NCBI GenBank assembly: GCA_964016875.1
Contig: OZ024723.1
Span: 16,611,957 to 16,675,956 of the forward strand
Length of the DNA: 64,000 nt
Direction: 5' to 3'
Origin: Fallopia convolvulus
Taxonomy: Eukaryota > Streptophyta > Magnoliopsida > Caryophyllales > Polygonaceae
Below are positions 46,401-58,929 of the stretch, in pieces (position 1 is the stretch's first letter; the number at the start of each line of letters is the position of its first letter). The notes beneath the pieces were generated by a model, which worked only from the letters and a program-made list of their open reading frames with translations, ran no database searches and was not told the origin of the DNA. Position numbers and translations under genes: made by a program.

Positions 46401-49400
46401 ATAGATCAGGAACCTTCTCACCTTCTTTGAAACACAACCAAGCGGGTTAGGGAAAGACGTTTACCATAACTGAAACATAAACTGCGGTGTTTGATACAAA
46501 GAGATATCATCATCATCATCATCATCATTGGCCCAGTGAGGCTCCGCTACAGCGGAATCTGGGGGGTCAAGATGGGGTACCCCTGCCCTGTCCAAGGGAA
46601 AGGGGGTACGCCCGATAGACCCAAGAAAAACTGAAATTCAGCTACGTGACAATAATAACTGAATTTAGTTAGAATGCACCAAAATTGATATAGGGACTAA
46701 ATCCATCTCAAAGGCAGTGTATAAAAGCCAATGAGCATGAGGATGCGCCCGAGGACTGCAGGGAAAAAACACACATAACAGTATAACACAAGGCTCCTAA
46801 TTTTCTTTAGACAAGCATGTAAGATATTAATACTTTTGCTTGGTGACGTACCCTTAGACACTTGTTCAGCCTTATTATCTTGATTACTTCCATTAAACTC
46901 TCTCTCGGTGCAAGCATCACGATCAGAAGCCAATGCTTTAATAACATGCAAAGGAGTGGCTTCCCCGTGTTGGGTGACTGGTGAGTTTACTTTAGATAGG
47001 TAATCTCGCTGTTTATTTTGAAACCAACTCTGAACCTATAAACAATAGCTGAAGTAAGGAATTAAGAAAACATGACCACAAACTCATTGAATTGGAAGTG
47101 AAAAAAAAAGGTTTATAGACCCAAGAAGAAAATGGAAATACTTCATCCAATTTTACAACAGGTTTTCCAGTGCGTCCAGCTGAGCGACTGCAGAAGTACA
47201 GGTTTTCAAATAGCTTAGGCTAAAGTAGGTTAAATTCTACAAGAAACAAGAAGTTTCACAATTCAAATATTAATTATAATAAATACAGGCAACAAAATCA
47301 TCCTGTACCTAAAAGCACGTGCAGTTCTCTGACAAAATTCTCTGTCTAACGTCTGATTCCCATATTCTTGAAACAACTTTTCTAGCTTCTGAAGCTGTTT
47401 CCACAAGCAGAAAAGACTTACAAGAGTCGTAATTTCTCAAGCCAACAAAAGAACCAATTCTCAAAAACAAAAACAAGTGAATGGGAATTCAAATTTACAA
47501 TGCAAAAAATTGTGCATAGGAGCAGCTTTATAATTTATCAACAATAATGGACAAACAATGTAAAAAAAATCTCATTCCATGAATTAGGAGTAGATTTGGT
47601 GCATTCTTTCTCATTAATATAATTGCATAGAAGCAGGAAGTAAACCCAATATCAAATGTAATGATGAAAGTGGAAGAATGCAAAATGTAAATCCAAATGC
47701 AAATTACTTTTAGCAATTATAGAAGATGTTTTCAACTGGTCTTTTGTATGACCAATAATATGTCATAAATGTCAGCATATATAGTATCTACCCTCAGAAG
47801 CAAAGACTGGAACCGGGACCCAAAAAATGAGGCATCAAGCTAACTGTTTTTTGGGTTGTATGTTTCTAGTTACAGGTACCTTGGATCATTACAGCTGAAG
47901 CGTTAAAAATGAATCTCAGTTTGATCAGTGTCCATGAAGCACATCAGCACAAAAAAAAAGAACAGATATCATCAGGTATATGCTGGTTGTGCTATAAAAT
48001 GTCAGCATATATAGTTTCTACCCTCAGAATGCGAGAGTGGAGCATAGAAACCAAATTTGAGACATCGTATTGTATCAATTAGAAAAGAAAAAGAAAGATT
48101 GACTTAGTCAAAACACCTAAACTACAATATTTTCTTCTTTTGAGCATCACTTCAGCAGATTAATCAAAATCCCACTTTTTCAATCTTATAAAGATGCTAA
48201 TGCCTCTTCACTCCAATGACAGCATAACCAATACTCATGTCACTGATGCTAAGGATAATAAGGATTTCTCAAGCAATATGAATCTAGTAAGAACAAAAAA
48301 ATTGGCTGAGAAATTAAGAGTATATATCACATGGCTGAAGAGTTAGATAACTAGCATTACTGATTAAAGTTTCTATGACATTCAAACAATATACTAAACA
48401 GAACTTGGGGGCTGCAGAGCTCCAGCATACCACATGCTGATTCGCTTAATCTGCAGATTAAAGAACCTACTGAAGCAATTCCAAATCAAAACTGTAGAGA
48501 ATATTTTAATAAAAATAAATATGAAACTGAACATAGATACTGATAGGCTGAAAATTATCTAAACCTCTAATTGGGTTACAAATAAATGGAAGAGACAATG
48601 CATAATACTTGACTCTTTATCCATCTTGAAAAAAAAAATGAAAAAGCCTAAATACACCTTTGGCACCTTGACATTTTTAGAAAAAGGACACATAGGCCCC
48701 AAAACTTGAATTTGGGTCATCTAAACCCTTTAACTCATATAAAATGGACATATGTGCTCCAAAATTATTTCTTGAATCACTTTAGTCCACAAATTTTGCA
48801 AAATGGGATATAAAACTCAAATAATTTGGTTACTTGCAAAGCACTCAAATTTTAAGATCATATGTGATTCAAATAGATGAGTTTTTTTTTTCAGTTTTAG
48901 TTTAATTCGAAAGGAAATTCAATATTAAATAAAATTTTGATTGAAATGGTATACATTGGCTGAGAATTGCGATGACGAGAATAGTTGGTTTGTTACTCAT
49001 GAGTTGTGTAGAAAAATTAAAAATTAGAACGAATCGTTCCAAAATTGCCCATCAATTAGTTTGAAATATTAGTTATATTGATTGGAAATCTCACGCACAA
49101 TCGTTAAAGCAGTGAGTCCGATTTAAGATTCTACTTCATATTTCTTCAAAAAGTGCCAATATGAGTGGAAGAATCCAAGAAAATTAACAAATGATGTACA
49201 TATATATCGACGTTTCATTTTATGAATTCAAGAAACACAGGGCCTTTAAATCTTAGCCTTGTTATAGAGGCAGCATTTCACTTCCTATCCTATACAATGG
49301 ATGGTGTTTTGAAATCTCCAATCAGGCTGCCTCTTTGTACAGCAGTACATGATATCTAAACCCTGTCATTAGCCCCCAACCCATACACATAAAATATGTT

Positions 49401-49933
49401 TTCGCCACACCCAGATGAAACTTATTTGATGTGTAAAGGTAGCCCGCAGTATAGAGAAATTAATAATCATCTCAATAACCCAAAAGTCAACTGAAAATGT
49501 TATTTCCTTTTCCAAATCTAAAATTACAACTTGAAAAGAAAATAAACAAGAGAAAGAACAACCGGTCAGCCCAATTGTTTTCCAACTTCAACCCAAATAG
49601 AACTTAGGAATTACATGAAATAATTAGCTTACATCAACAACGACCAATAAACCATACACCATGTCACAATAGTTAGTTTTTCCAGGCAAAAGGAGCAAAA
49701 CACAAATTTTTGCAAATTGCAGGAAATTTATGAACATATTTTGTCCAAGGAGTAGAATAGACCGAGTGATATTGTCTCAAAACAAAGGAATTTTTGATAA
49801 AATTACCGAAACCCTAATGCACTCTAAACTGAAAGGAATGTATTCCATGAACTGCCTAGGTGGGGTAAGAAATTACCTCAGCAGTAGTGAAGCCAGAAAA
49901 CGAACTTCGTTCCCTAGGACGTAGACGATCCAT
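43456..49933 (-). CDS. SHH1: SAWADEE homeodomain protein (SHH1/DTF1-like)
   Basis: Nine exons (minus): 49933-49877, 47394-47309, 47187-47142, 47035-46852, 46424-46358, 44599-44548, 44026-43883, 43746-43627 and 43539-43456. Joined they are 840 nt, in frame throughout, 279 aa with stop TAA. Residues 1-80 are an atypical homeodomain (KLEKLFQEYGNQTLDREFCQ, then GKPVVK and VQSWFQNKQRD). From about residue 130 comes the SAWADEE domain: LEFEAKSSKDGAW, VRVRFVGFGAEDDEWVNVK and YYDAHV, with a C..H-D-I-R-G-C-R-C zinc-binding set and RLRRLCRI. In Arabidopsis SHH1 this domain binds H3K9-methylated, K4-unmethylated histone tails and recruits Pol IV for 24-nt siRNA and RNA-directed DNA methylation. All introns are GT-AG except intron 8, which starts GCAAGT. 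Intron 1 is about 2.5 kb. The exon 5 start is ambiguous by 3 nt. The paralogue SHH2 is possible. Confidence 0.88.
45690..45930 (+). repeat. SINE-like repeat, forward copy in intron 5
   Basis: Shares about 230 bp with the inverse of 46500-46740: TGCCTTTGAGATGGAT, AATTCAGTTATTATT and CCCCATCTTGACCCCCCAGAT in the same order. Ends near GCGATGATGCTG. No RNA polymerase III B box seen, so it may instead be an RTE-type LINE tail. Confidence 0.65.
46500..46740 (-). repeat. SINE-like repeat, inverted copy in intron 4
   Basis: Minus-oriented partner of 45690-45930, ending in a (TGA)n tail seen on the plus strand as ATCATCATCATCATCATCAT at about 46508-46530. A trinucleotide tail fits retroposition by an RTE-type LINE. 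Confidence 0.65.
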
Positions 49934-51343
49934 GGCAAAGGGGTGACGAGAAGAAGTCGGGCAAAAACCCACTTTTTATCTGGCTTCGAATGAAATTGGT
50001 TGAAAAGGGGGAAGAGCTAATGTAAACGATTGTGTATTCCTCGCGCCTCTTCTCCACACAGCGTGTTCTTTTAGGGAGATATTCCCATTAGCGCATCAGC
50101 AGAACACCGCGCCAATAAATCAGACCACATTTTTCACAATCCGTTCTATTATACACACAGTGCAAGGTATTATAGCTTAGGTCACTTACCCCAAGTTTCA
50201 ATTTGATTCAAAAGGTCATTTTGAGTTGAATGTGTTTTTTGTCATAAAAAACGTAAAAAGTAGAGAAATTTGTGCGTATTTCAAGAAGTTTAAAACGTAA
50301 TTTCAGGGAGAAAGTTATTTTAAAGATGAAGTGAAACAAGGCCTTCCTCAGTATGTTAAAAATTCCATTGGTGAAGTTACTAAAAACTCTAAAGAAAATT
50401 GGTAAATTCGTCGAATAAATTATAAAGTTTTTTTCTCAATTCCAATTGAACTAATTTTGGCTCCTCTATATTCATTTTTAATAGATAAATCTATAACTTT
50501 CTCATAATATCAATCAACAAGTTAATATTATTTATACACAAATAGTAGACGAATATTAAGTTATTTTTCGGACAAGGAACTTATCCATATAAAATAGATG
50601 GAAAGACTAGTATCGGTCATTGAATTTTAATGGTTAATTATGTTCGTCTATTGATTCTTGACATACAATTGTTGTATTATAAAAAGTTGTAAAATGTATT
50701 TAATAACCTTACTTATCAACAACTAACACATTAATTTTATAGATAATATCGAACCTATATCTATTTATCTATCTATTACTATTAACTAAAGCGGTAACAA
50801 TTTCTACTACTACAATGTGCCACCTTGGTACCCTATATTAAAATAGTTAATTAGCTATAGTTAAGTGATGGAGCACTAATAATTAAGCCCTAAATGAAAA
50901 AGAAGAGTGATCGAAGTAAAGGGAGAACGAGGGGACATGACATATGCAAGTTTGGCGCTCAGAGTCAGGGCTTGATGATAGTAACAAAATCGTGTACCCT
51001 ACAAAAACACACGCACACCCAACGCCCCCTTGTCTCGGCCCTAGGCCACCCGAACTCGATCTGTCGATTTTTCCTTCACGAGCCACCATGTGGTTCGCGC
51101 TTATCCTGGTTCCGTCCCGTTGGAGAAGATCTGAGGCCCTTCCGAGCCTAGATTTGCACTCATGCAAACCGAGCAACCTCAGAACGCATCAACTGATATT
51201 GGAGCCCAGGCGGCTCGACAAAGGCATCCTTCTCCGACACCCACGCCGAGGATACGAAGTCCTCGTGCCATCACCGCGCACCCTTCGCACAAATTTGTCG
51301 CGCCAAAAGTTCGACTCGGCGTTGCTACATCATCTCTTGTGAG
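49934..51343. other. SHH1-like promoter side and intergenic DNA
   Basis: The first 100-200 bp (49934-50100) are probably the 5' UTR and promoter of the SHH1-like gene. 50160-50880 is AT-rich. 50883-51343 is GC-richer, with overlapping short open frames on both strands that lack any recognised domain; it may belong to the flank or LTR of the Tat element that follows. Confidence 0.5.
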
Positions 51344-51815
51344 ACCCGCGACTGCATCCTCAACACAAGACTCGCGCATTAATGCATCCTTCTCATGCCA
51401 GATTCGAATTTTGGCACGATAGCACCATAATAGTAACACGATAATTAAAGGCGATTTCGTAAAGAACGCATCATAACATATCAAGAGGCTAATCACAAGG
51501 GATCATATGAGTTTCTTTTATTTAATGCTTGGAGAGTAAAAGGGTCTTAGGAGTCTGGTTAGTGGGGAAGTCCAAACGAAGGGGATTTGCATATAAGATT
51601 GGCTACATTAATTTTAATAATACAAATGGTTAGAGGGGGAAAGGTCTTCTCTTCATTTTTACTATAAAAGGGAGCTTGACCTCCATGTAAAGGGCATTCT
51701 TAACCTTTGTAAAACAAATGACATCAAATATGAATAAAACTCCATTGTCAGTTCCATTTTCTCCATGTTCAGTCCTATTCAACCTTAAGTGTAGTTTTTT
51801 CTATATTTTCGGTCA
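51344..51815 (+). repeat. Probable 5' LTR of element E1
   Basis: Ends ATATTTTCGGTCA just before the PBS and contains a TATA-like CTATAAAAGGGA at about 51661. Without a second LTR the left border cannot be fixed. Confidence 0.5.
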
Positions 51816-51821
51816 GAATAA

Positions 51822-51839
51822 TTGATGCCCACCTTGGGG
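51822..51839 (+). other. Primer-binding site of element E1
   Basis: TTGATGCCCACCTTGGGG, close to the TGGTGCCCACCATGGGG of the neighbouring element E2. Confidence 0.7.
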
Positions 51840-51870
51840 CTCAACATTTTGAGATTGTGGAACCTCTCCA

Positions 51871-52929
51871 ATGTCGAACTCTCAAGATCACTTCGCCTCC
51901 CCAAATGTTAATCTCCCTTTGGCGGTTTAAGATCAGACCCCTCTAGAACAAAATATCCGATCGCTCGCATCCCAAATTGAGGACTTGCATCGCGAATTGA
52001 AAGAGCAACTAGTTGAAGTCTCGTCTTCGAGTCAGCCAAAGCAAAATCCAACGCCCAAATACTTTGGCTAGCAAAAGAGAATGCTATAGATCATGCTTGG
52101 TCACAATCGACAAACTTCATGGCGGTTGGAGCCCGTGTGATCGGCAATATTGATGACCTTGTGATGAGGCTAGATATGGACGATGATAGGGGTGCCTCCC
52201 CAATCATGGGAGGAGATGGTAACCTTGAAAGTAGTGCCTTTGTGACTCCACCACCAACGATTCCTGGAGTCAACACTATGTCCCCAAATCAGGAGCCTAG
52301 GTAATTGGTCTGGATCCACTCCGACCCGATCGCAAACGTGGGGAAAAAGTCCCTCTTGTTGCAATCATGGATCGCCCCACAACCACCCTTCCATCTTCCA
52401 AGGTATATATGAGACTACATGCGATGAGCTTTTGTGGAATACGCGTGTAGTCTCGGAAGCAAAGACGCTCTAGTCGCGGGAAAATATTCATCCATCACTA
52501 AAGGAGCAACCACGGAATTGGACGATTCACCCTTCATTGCATAAATCGTGGGTGTACAAATACCTCATAAATTCACAACACCTGCTATGACCCCTTATGA
52601 TGGAACCAGAGACCTAGATGAGCAAGTCTCTATCTACAAACAAAATCTGATGAGTAGTGCAATACCGACAGAGTCCAAGGAGGTTGTCATATGTCAGGGA
52701 TTCGAGACTTTTTTGGTTGGTCTCTCCCTCAAGTGGTTTATATATCCCAAAAAGGACCATAAACTCTTTCTCCGAGTTAGTGAAAACATTCAAACAACAA
52801 TTTATGTCAGTACCTGCAAGCTTGAAGCTCAATCAAGCAATTTGTACATAGTCGTGCAAGATCCCAAGGAGTCGGTTAGGGTGTTCCTACAAAGGTTCAG
52901 TTCTGAAAGGATTGGAATCGTCAACTAAG
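51871..52929 (+). pseudogene. gag of element E1, 5' part
   Basis: Starts at ATGTCGAACTCT. The leader has a coiled-coil-like stretch (SLASQIEDLHRELKEQLVE) after an in-frame stop. The gag domain is open at 52548-52928, with TPYDGTRDLDEQVSIYKQNL, LSLKWFIYPKK and SVRVFLQRFSSERI. It is the same type as the gag of E2 (SYDGTRDPNEHVAVFKQKMM). Broken at 52930 by an LTR remnant. Confidence 0.75.
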
Positions 52930-55375
52930 TAACGTATCGATGGAGAATTAAATGCTGATGCAAGCCTATGGTAGTCTAGCATTGATGATTGTGAAAACAT
53001 ACCTTTAAACACTTGAGAGAGAGAGTGCAAACATATTACCTTGGTGATGTGTATAATGGATAAATTTTCTACTCTCTTTGCTTTAATCAATTGCATGTTA
53101 TGATTTCTTGATTAAGTTGTAGTTATTTGTTGAGTTGCTTTATGAATTATGAGATGGATTCATGGATTGCAAAGTTGTGATGTGATTTGAATCTATTTCT
53201 TGCTTGATGACAAGCAAGGTTTAAGCATGGGGGAATTTGATAGCTTGTATTTAGGTAGTGTTTAGAGACCATGTGATATGACTATGCTAAGGCCATCACA
53301 TCGTGAGATAGTGAGGCGTGCGTGTCTTGTTAGAAGGCCACGACTTGTGTGGTTCATTGCTTGGCTTGTGAGAGTGTTTTATGACATTTGGAAATTTTGG
53401 GTCTATTTTGTTATTTGTTAAACTTTTCCTAAGACAAATGTCAGTTTTTCCCTTAGGTCTTTCTTTATAAGCCACTAGGGCTCTAGTTTCCTAGTTAGAC
53501 AAGATTTTGATAAAAACCATTCCAAACCCTTGTCTCCCCCTTAGAATTTCGTGTTATCTTTATTTTAATCAATCCAAATTCAGTTTGTTTTGATTAGATC
53601 ATGAGTAATATCAATCAAAGATCTAAGATCCTTCCTTGGCGAGTCATATCCAAGAACGGATCTTCCTAGTTCAAGTTAGATTCAAGGTGAGTCGTATCCT
53701 TGAGCTTTTCTTGTCCATATCCAATCCTCAATTCCTCATAACCATCCACATTTCCATCACATTTCATACTCAAAATCACCATCTCATCCTCCATCAAACT
53801 CGGATCCATGATCCCCTTCAAAAACACCATCAAAACAAGTCGAAATTGCTTCTCGGTATATTATGTGACATCTCAGTAAAATTGCTATAACTTTCAATCT
53901 ACTCATCATCTTGCTCTCAACTTTTGAGGAGTTCAGCTAGACTTGTAGATCTAAATTTGGGATTTGGAATCACCCAATTCCGAGTCCAGACGAGGAAGAT
54001 TTAGCCTTGTGAATCTAGAACAAAAGTTCCTTCATCAAGATTGCTCGGGTCTTCCTCGGATTACCTTGCACTGCTTGCAACATCAAGATCCTTCATCACC
54101 ATTTTTAGATTTTTTTTGTGTGGTTTTAGGTAGTTTTTATTGTTATCTTTAGTTAAGTAATTTAGTTTGAAGATTCAGAATCTACACTCATTTTGGGTTA
54201 TTTTGTAGATCGAATGATGAGTGATTGTGGATGGGACAGAAAACAGATGAGTATGGTTTGGAAATTCGGAGTCATCTTGAATCTAGGAGTTGAATCAAGG
54301 AAAGACTATGATGAATGACAATGGATCGAGTTGAGGAAGAGCGCGATTTGGTAAAGACTATACTCGGCCTTTTAGGGAACAATCCCGAGCTTTGGAGGTA
54401 GAAAGCAAGAATCCGGACGGGTGCTGAAATAACGCGACCACGCTTTACAGATACCAAATCGCGCAATTCTCCATGTCGCGGGAGACAGTTGCCGACTTGG
54501 ATGTTTCTTGTTTGGCTATTTCTCTCTAGTTTCTATCTTTTGAATAATCATCACAATTCACAATTTGGAGACAAGTTAGAGTTTTTCAAAGGTAGACTTT
54601 TGGGACCCTAATTTTTTGAAGTTCTTAATTATGCATTGCTAATTCCTTTTATGTTCAATTAATTGATTGAAGTTGTGAATCATATATTATTGTGAGGTTC
54701 AATTGGTTCGCTATAATCTTGAATATGGTTTATTCCTTTGCTTAATTGAATAAGTTTTATCTAAGGTTTTGTTAGATTGATCACCTAATAAGATTTCTAG
54801 GTTAATCTACAACTAAATCTGATTAAGTACCAGTTGCAATTAATTAGATAAAGTAGAATCTATAATTGTTTAGACCCGGTTCGGCGAATCCGTTATAGAA
54901 AGGAATAAATTCACAAGTCATTTAGATGTCTGGTTGCTCTAAGTGTTTGTTTCTATCGATGATTGGACCTTAATGCTATTGTTAAATTGAATTTAGATGG
55001 TTTCTAGGTTGTTTAGTAATTAGGGTTGTTAGACTAGTAGTTCTAATAACTAGAGTTGATGTTTGGAATAAAATTCCACGACAAGTTATTCAAGAGAAAA
55101 GAGATTCAAGAGAATCAATGATTAATAAGATTCATAATAGAATTTAATTAGTTGGACATATTTCTCTCATATTTAATAATTATATTCATAGGTGCTTGCA
55201 TATTTCATTCATTACTTTAGTTAGTACTTAGCTTTAGAAACACAATTAAAACCCCCATTAATTCTCTTAATTGGCATATAAGTAAGCACACAAATACACA
55301 AGTCTATATTGGATCGACCATTTCTTACCAACTTTACAAAGTCTGGTTAGTTAGGTTTCTTTGATAGGTATTAAC
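52930..55375 (+). mobile_element. 3' remnant of another LTR element inside E1 gag
   Basis: About 300 bp of internal 3' end, including GATGACAAGCAAGGTTTAAG and the polypurine tract CATGGGGGAA, followed by an LTR starting TGATAGCTTG at 53238. The Athila-style tract suggests an Athila-like or related element. The rest of the element and its other LTR are absent. The right border is placed where gag sequence resumes, near 55370-55376. Confidence 0.55.
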
Positions 55376-56177
55376 GATTGTAAAAATACCTCATCAGAAG
55401 ACCATGGCACACATAAGATTTGAGGAAGATATGGAAGTAAGGACTAAATACACATAACATCATTTTGAACGGAAATTTGTAGGTGACTATCACCATGAGT
55501 GACAAAACCACCCTTACGTGCAACCTAGGAGGAAGGCCACATAGATCAATACCACGCATGAACGCAAGGCATGGAAGGATGATCCACCTAAACTATCAAA
55601 ATACAAATTTCGCATGACAACCTCCGAAATTGTAGATTTTGAGGTCCCTAGGAGATGCGATCAAATGGCCCGGAAGATCTCAAACCCAAAGCAAACACTT
55701 CCAAATGGTGTGAATTTCATGGAGATCACGAACATAGGACTGACAATTACTTTTCTCTCTGGAAGGAAGTAGTGGATCTTTGGGCCCAAGGCGTGTTGAT
55801 TGATGCAATAGTCGCTTGAGCCTAGGGGGTGGAAGATAGTCAAGTCGCGGTAGGAGACCGCCCACGCCACCCCATACTAAGGTTGTTAGCGGTTTGGTGA
55901 TATGCGACACAACCTACTCCACCAGAAGAGAATCACCAAAGAAGCAATACTAGAAAGTCCAACATGGTCATTCAAACATGAGGAATATGTCAAGGTAGTA
56001 ACTATCAACTTCGATGCTTCTGAAATACCTCTGAGCCTTCACCATGACGGCTTAGTCATATCCTTATCAATCAGAAACGTCATGTTGAGAGTTCTCATAG
56101 ATACCGGAAGCTTCACAAACATGTTGACTTTAAGCGCACTAAAGGGAATGGGTGTGGAAGAAAGTAGTACAATATAG
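55376..56177 (+). pseudogene. gag 3' part and protease of element E1
   Basis: After the insertion, gag resumes with HIRFEEDMEV. A CCHC-like remnant (WCEFHGDHEHRTDNYFSLWK) lies at about 55714. The protease at 55902-56177 has VLIDTGSFTNMLTLSALKGMG with the catalytic DTG at about 56098. Several stops. Confidence 0.75.
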
Positions 56178-56195
56178 TACAAAATTCAACCATGC

Positions 56196-57940
56196 GTGTT
56201 GGATTCAATGGTGAAGCTAAACACACATGCGACAAGATCCAACTCCCTACCTAAGCCAATGGAGTCAACAATTGACGACTTCCCCGGTGATAGACTATCC
56301 CTCCATAGGATCGTGACGCCACCCCATGACATCATGCTCTTCAAGATGAAGAATGCTAGGTCCACCTACCATAGGATCGTGAACCACATGTTCGGAAAAC
56401 AAATAGGTAGAGTAATGGAGGTGTATATAGATGATATGCTTCTAAAGTCCGAAATGGTTGTAGATCATGTTTTGCACGTAAAGGAATCTTTTGATGTTTT
56501 AAGGAGCTATCACATGAAACTTAATCCCACCAAGTACACCTATAGGGTAGACTCCGGAAATTTCTTGGGATATCTGGTAACCTAGAGAGGCATCGATGCA
56601 AGCCTTGACCAAATTAAAGCAATGTCGACTTTACAATCGCCTAAAAATCACAAGGATGTCCATCATCTTACGAGTCGGATAGAAGCATTAAGTAGATTAA
56701 TCCATGAATCCGCAAATAGGTGTCACCTATTCTATGAAATTCTTTGAAAGAACAAAATCTTTGAACGGACACCTTGACACAAAACCACATTTTAGGAATT
56801 GAAGTAGTATTTGGCGAATCCATTCAAATTGGCGAAATTGAAGGTAGGAGATTTGTTGCAGTTATATCTTGTAATGTCCGCTACTTCCATTAGCGCCATT
56901 TTAGTCAAAGTAGAGGAGTCCCAACAAATACCCATATACTGAGTCAGTAAAGCACTTATGTTAGAGGAATGTCACTACTCCCCCTCGAGAAACTAGTGTT
57001 GGAACTCGTTATGGCTTCCCTTAAGTTGCGGTCATATTTTGTTGTTCACCTAATCATCGTACCTACTGATCTCCCAAAGAAGAAAGTGATGTCGAGGCTA
57101 GAGATGACTAGATGCATGGCAAAATGGACCTTACACCTCAGTAGGTATGACATCCACTACGAACCTAGAACCGCCATCAAGTCACATGCTCTAGCCGATT
57201 TCATAGTGGATTTTAGTCCTCCCTTGGAGAGTCAGGTATTCCATGAAGCCTATTGTCTGGAAGTGTCCTTAGAGAAGGAAGAATGGGCCTTATACACCGA
57301 TGGAGCGACAAATGCAAAGGGAGTAGGCTTAGGGGTGATGTTTATATCACCTCCAGGAGAAAGACTAGTGCATGCAGTAAATTGTGCATTTGCATCTTCC
57401 AACAATGAGGCGGAATATAAGGCTCTCATATTTGTCCTAAATCTCGTAAAGGACCTTGTGGTGTAAAAAATCTGGGTTAGATGTGACTCAACGCAGGTAG
57501 TAGGTCAGGTGCAAGGAATTTACATCGCGTGTGACCAAAGAATGTAAGCTTACCCAAAAATAGCGTGGTTGTTACACAACTTCATTAAATTCTTCATCAC
57601 GCAGGTACCACGAGATAAGAACGTACACGCCAATGCACTCAACGGAGTGGGATCAGCTTTGCATCCAAAGAAGTTTTCCACCATCACCTTGATACACATC
57701 ACTCATCCAACTATCGGTCGTATTCTATCCCTATTGGAGGTAGAAGTGGACTATGAAAGCTACGATGACAAATTTGAACTAGTGGAAACCACTAAAACTG
57801 TACCTACTCGAGGATGGAAGCAGTTGTACATAGACTGGTTACTACATGGTCAAATCCTAGAAGATAAGCTAGTTGCCCATAGCCTGAGAATTAGGGTGAC
57901 ACAATTATGCGTGTGTGAAGGAGAACTGATGTGAAGATCG
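56196..57940 (+). pseudogene. RT and RNase H domains of element E1
   Basis: RT starts late (fingers missing): YHRIVNHMFGKQIGRVMEVY, catalytic YIDDM at about 56421, LNPTKYTYRV and FLGYLVT. A degenerate RNase H follows (56600-57100), then an archaeal-type RNase H at about 57285-57460 with WALYTDGATNAKGVG and NNEAEYKAL. Connector to 57934 with VPRDKNVHANAL. Several stops and at least one deletion between protease and RT. Confidence 0.8.
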
Positions 57941-58860
57941 GTCATTAGACTCTTGCAGAAATGTATCGACGGGGTTGAAGTCACAAAGGTCCTTTGGGAG
58001 ATGTATGATGGTGAATATGGAAACCACGTTGGGGGTTGTATCTTATCCAACAAGGCAGTTAGAGATGGTTACTATTAGCCAACCATAAGACAAGAATCCA
58101 TAGACTATGCTCGAGGTGCGATGCATGTCAATGCCATGGGAACATTCCTCACCAACTTCCAGAGATGCTTCATCCAATGCTAGATTCATGGCCCTTCATG
58201 CGTTGGGGCATGGACATTATCGGAAAACTTCCACCCATCACCGGACAAAGAGTATTCTTTCTTGTCATGGCTGATTCTTTCTCTACATGGGTGGAAGCAG
58301 AAGCATATCGTGAAATCAAAGACAAATAAGTAATCTCATTCATCAATCGCAACATATTAAGCAGGTTTGGGGTGCCTTCAGAGATCGTGCATGACAATAT
58401 ATCTTAGTTCATTAGCACTCCCACACGTAGTTTTTGCGATGCTTGGGGAATCCTCTTATTAACGTCTAACTCACAGTTTCCGCAATCCAATGGGCAAGAT
58501 GAGGCGAGTAACAAGGTAATAATCAGCAACTTGAAGAAGTGGCTAGTTTACACCAAAGGGGCATGGGTGAGTGAATTAGCGATGGTGCTCTAGGCGGATC
58601 AACCTACACCAAAGGTAGGTAGTCCCCAATATAGCTTTCACTCCGGCCGAAATCACCATCCCAATCGCTCGTCGATGTTTGATGACTAAATCACAAGATC
58701 AGGTAGAGTTGTTTGTCGACCTTGATAATGTCGATGAACTTCGTGACCAAGCCCTTTTGAGGATGGCCAAATATCAACAACGAATGACATGAAGCTATAA
58801 TAATAATGTTCTCATTATAGTTTTCAAGGAAGGGGATTGGGTGCTTAGAAGAACTTTCCC
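57941..58860 (+). pseudogene. Integrase of element E1
   Basis: H2C2-region traces (EMYDGEYGNHVGG), then the core with the WGMDIIGKLPPITGQRVFFL pattern at about 58200 spread over two frames, DSFSTWVEAEAYREI, FGVPSEIVHDN and NSQFPQSNGQDEASNK. The core D, D and E positions are recognisable, but stops occur at about 58328 and 58405. Ends near KEGDWVLRR. Confidence 0.75.
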
Positions 58861-58929
58861 CAATACGATTGACTTTCTCCAATAATAATGTTTTCAAGGA
58901 AGGGGATTAGGTGCTTAGAATCTGATTGA

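Larger units (their letters stand above)
51344..58920 (+). mobile_element. Broken Tat-lineage Ty3/Gypsy element (element E1)
   Basis: Order LTR end, PBS, gag, protease, RT, RNase H, archaeal-type RNase H, integrase, all on the plus strand with many stops. The dual RNase H arrangement is typical of Tat. Gag is split by the LTR remnant at 52930-55375, the RT N-terminus is deleted, and no 3' LTR is present. The left end of the 5' LTR is a guess (TGTGAGACCC at about 51344). Confidence 0.7.

Noticed and set aside
51344..51422. 51344 as a firm left LTR border of element E1
   Set aside because: Only a TGTGAG start was seen; without the second LTR this is a guess and is scored low.
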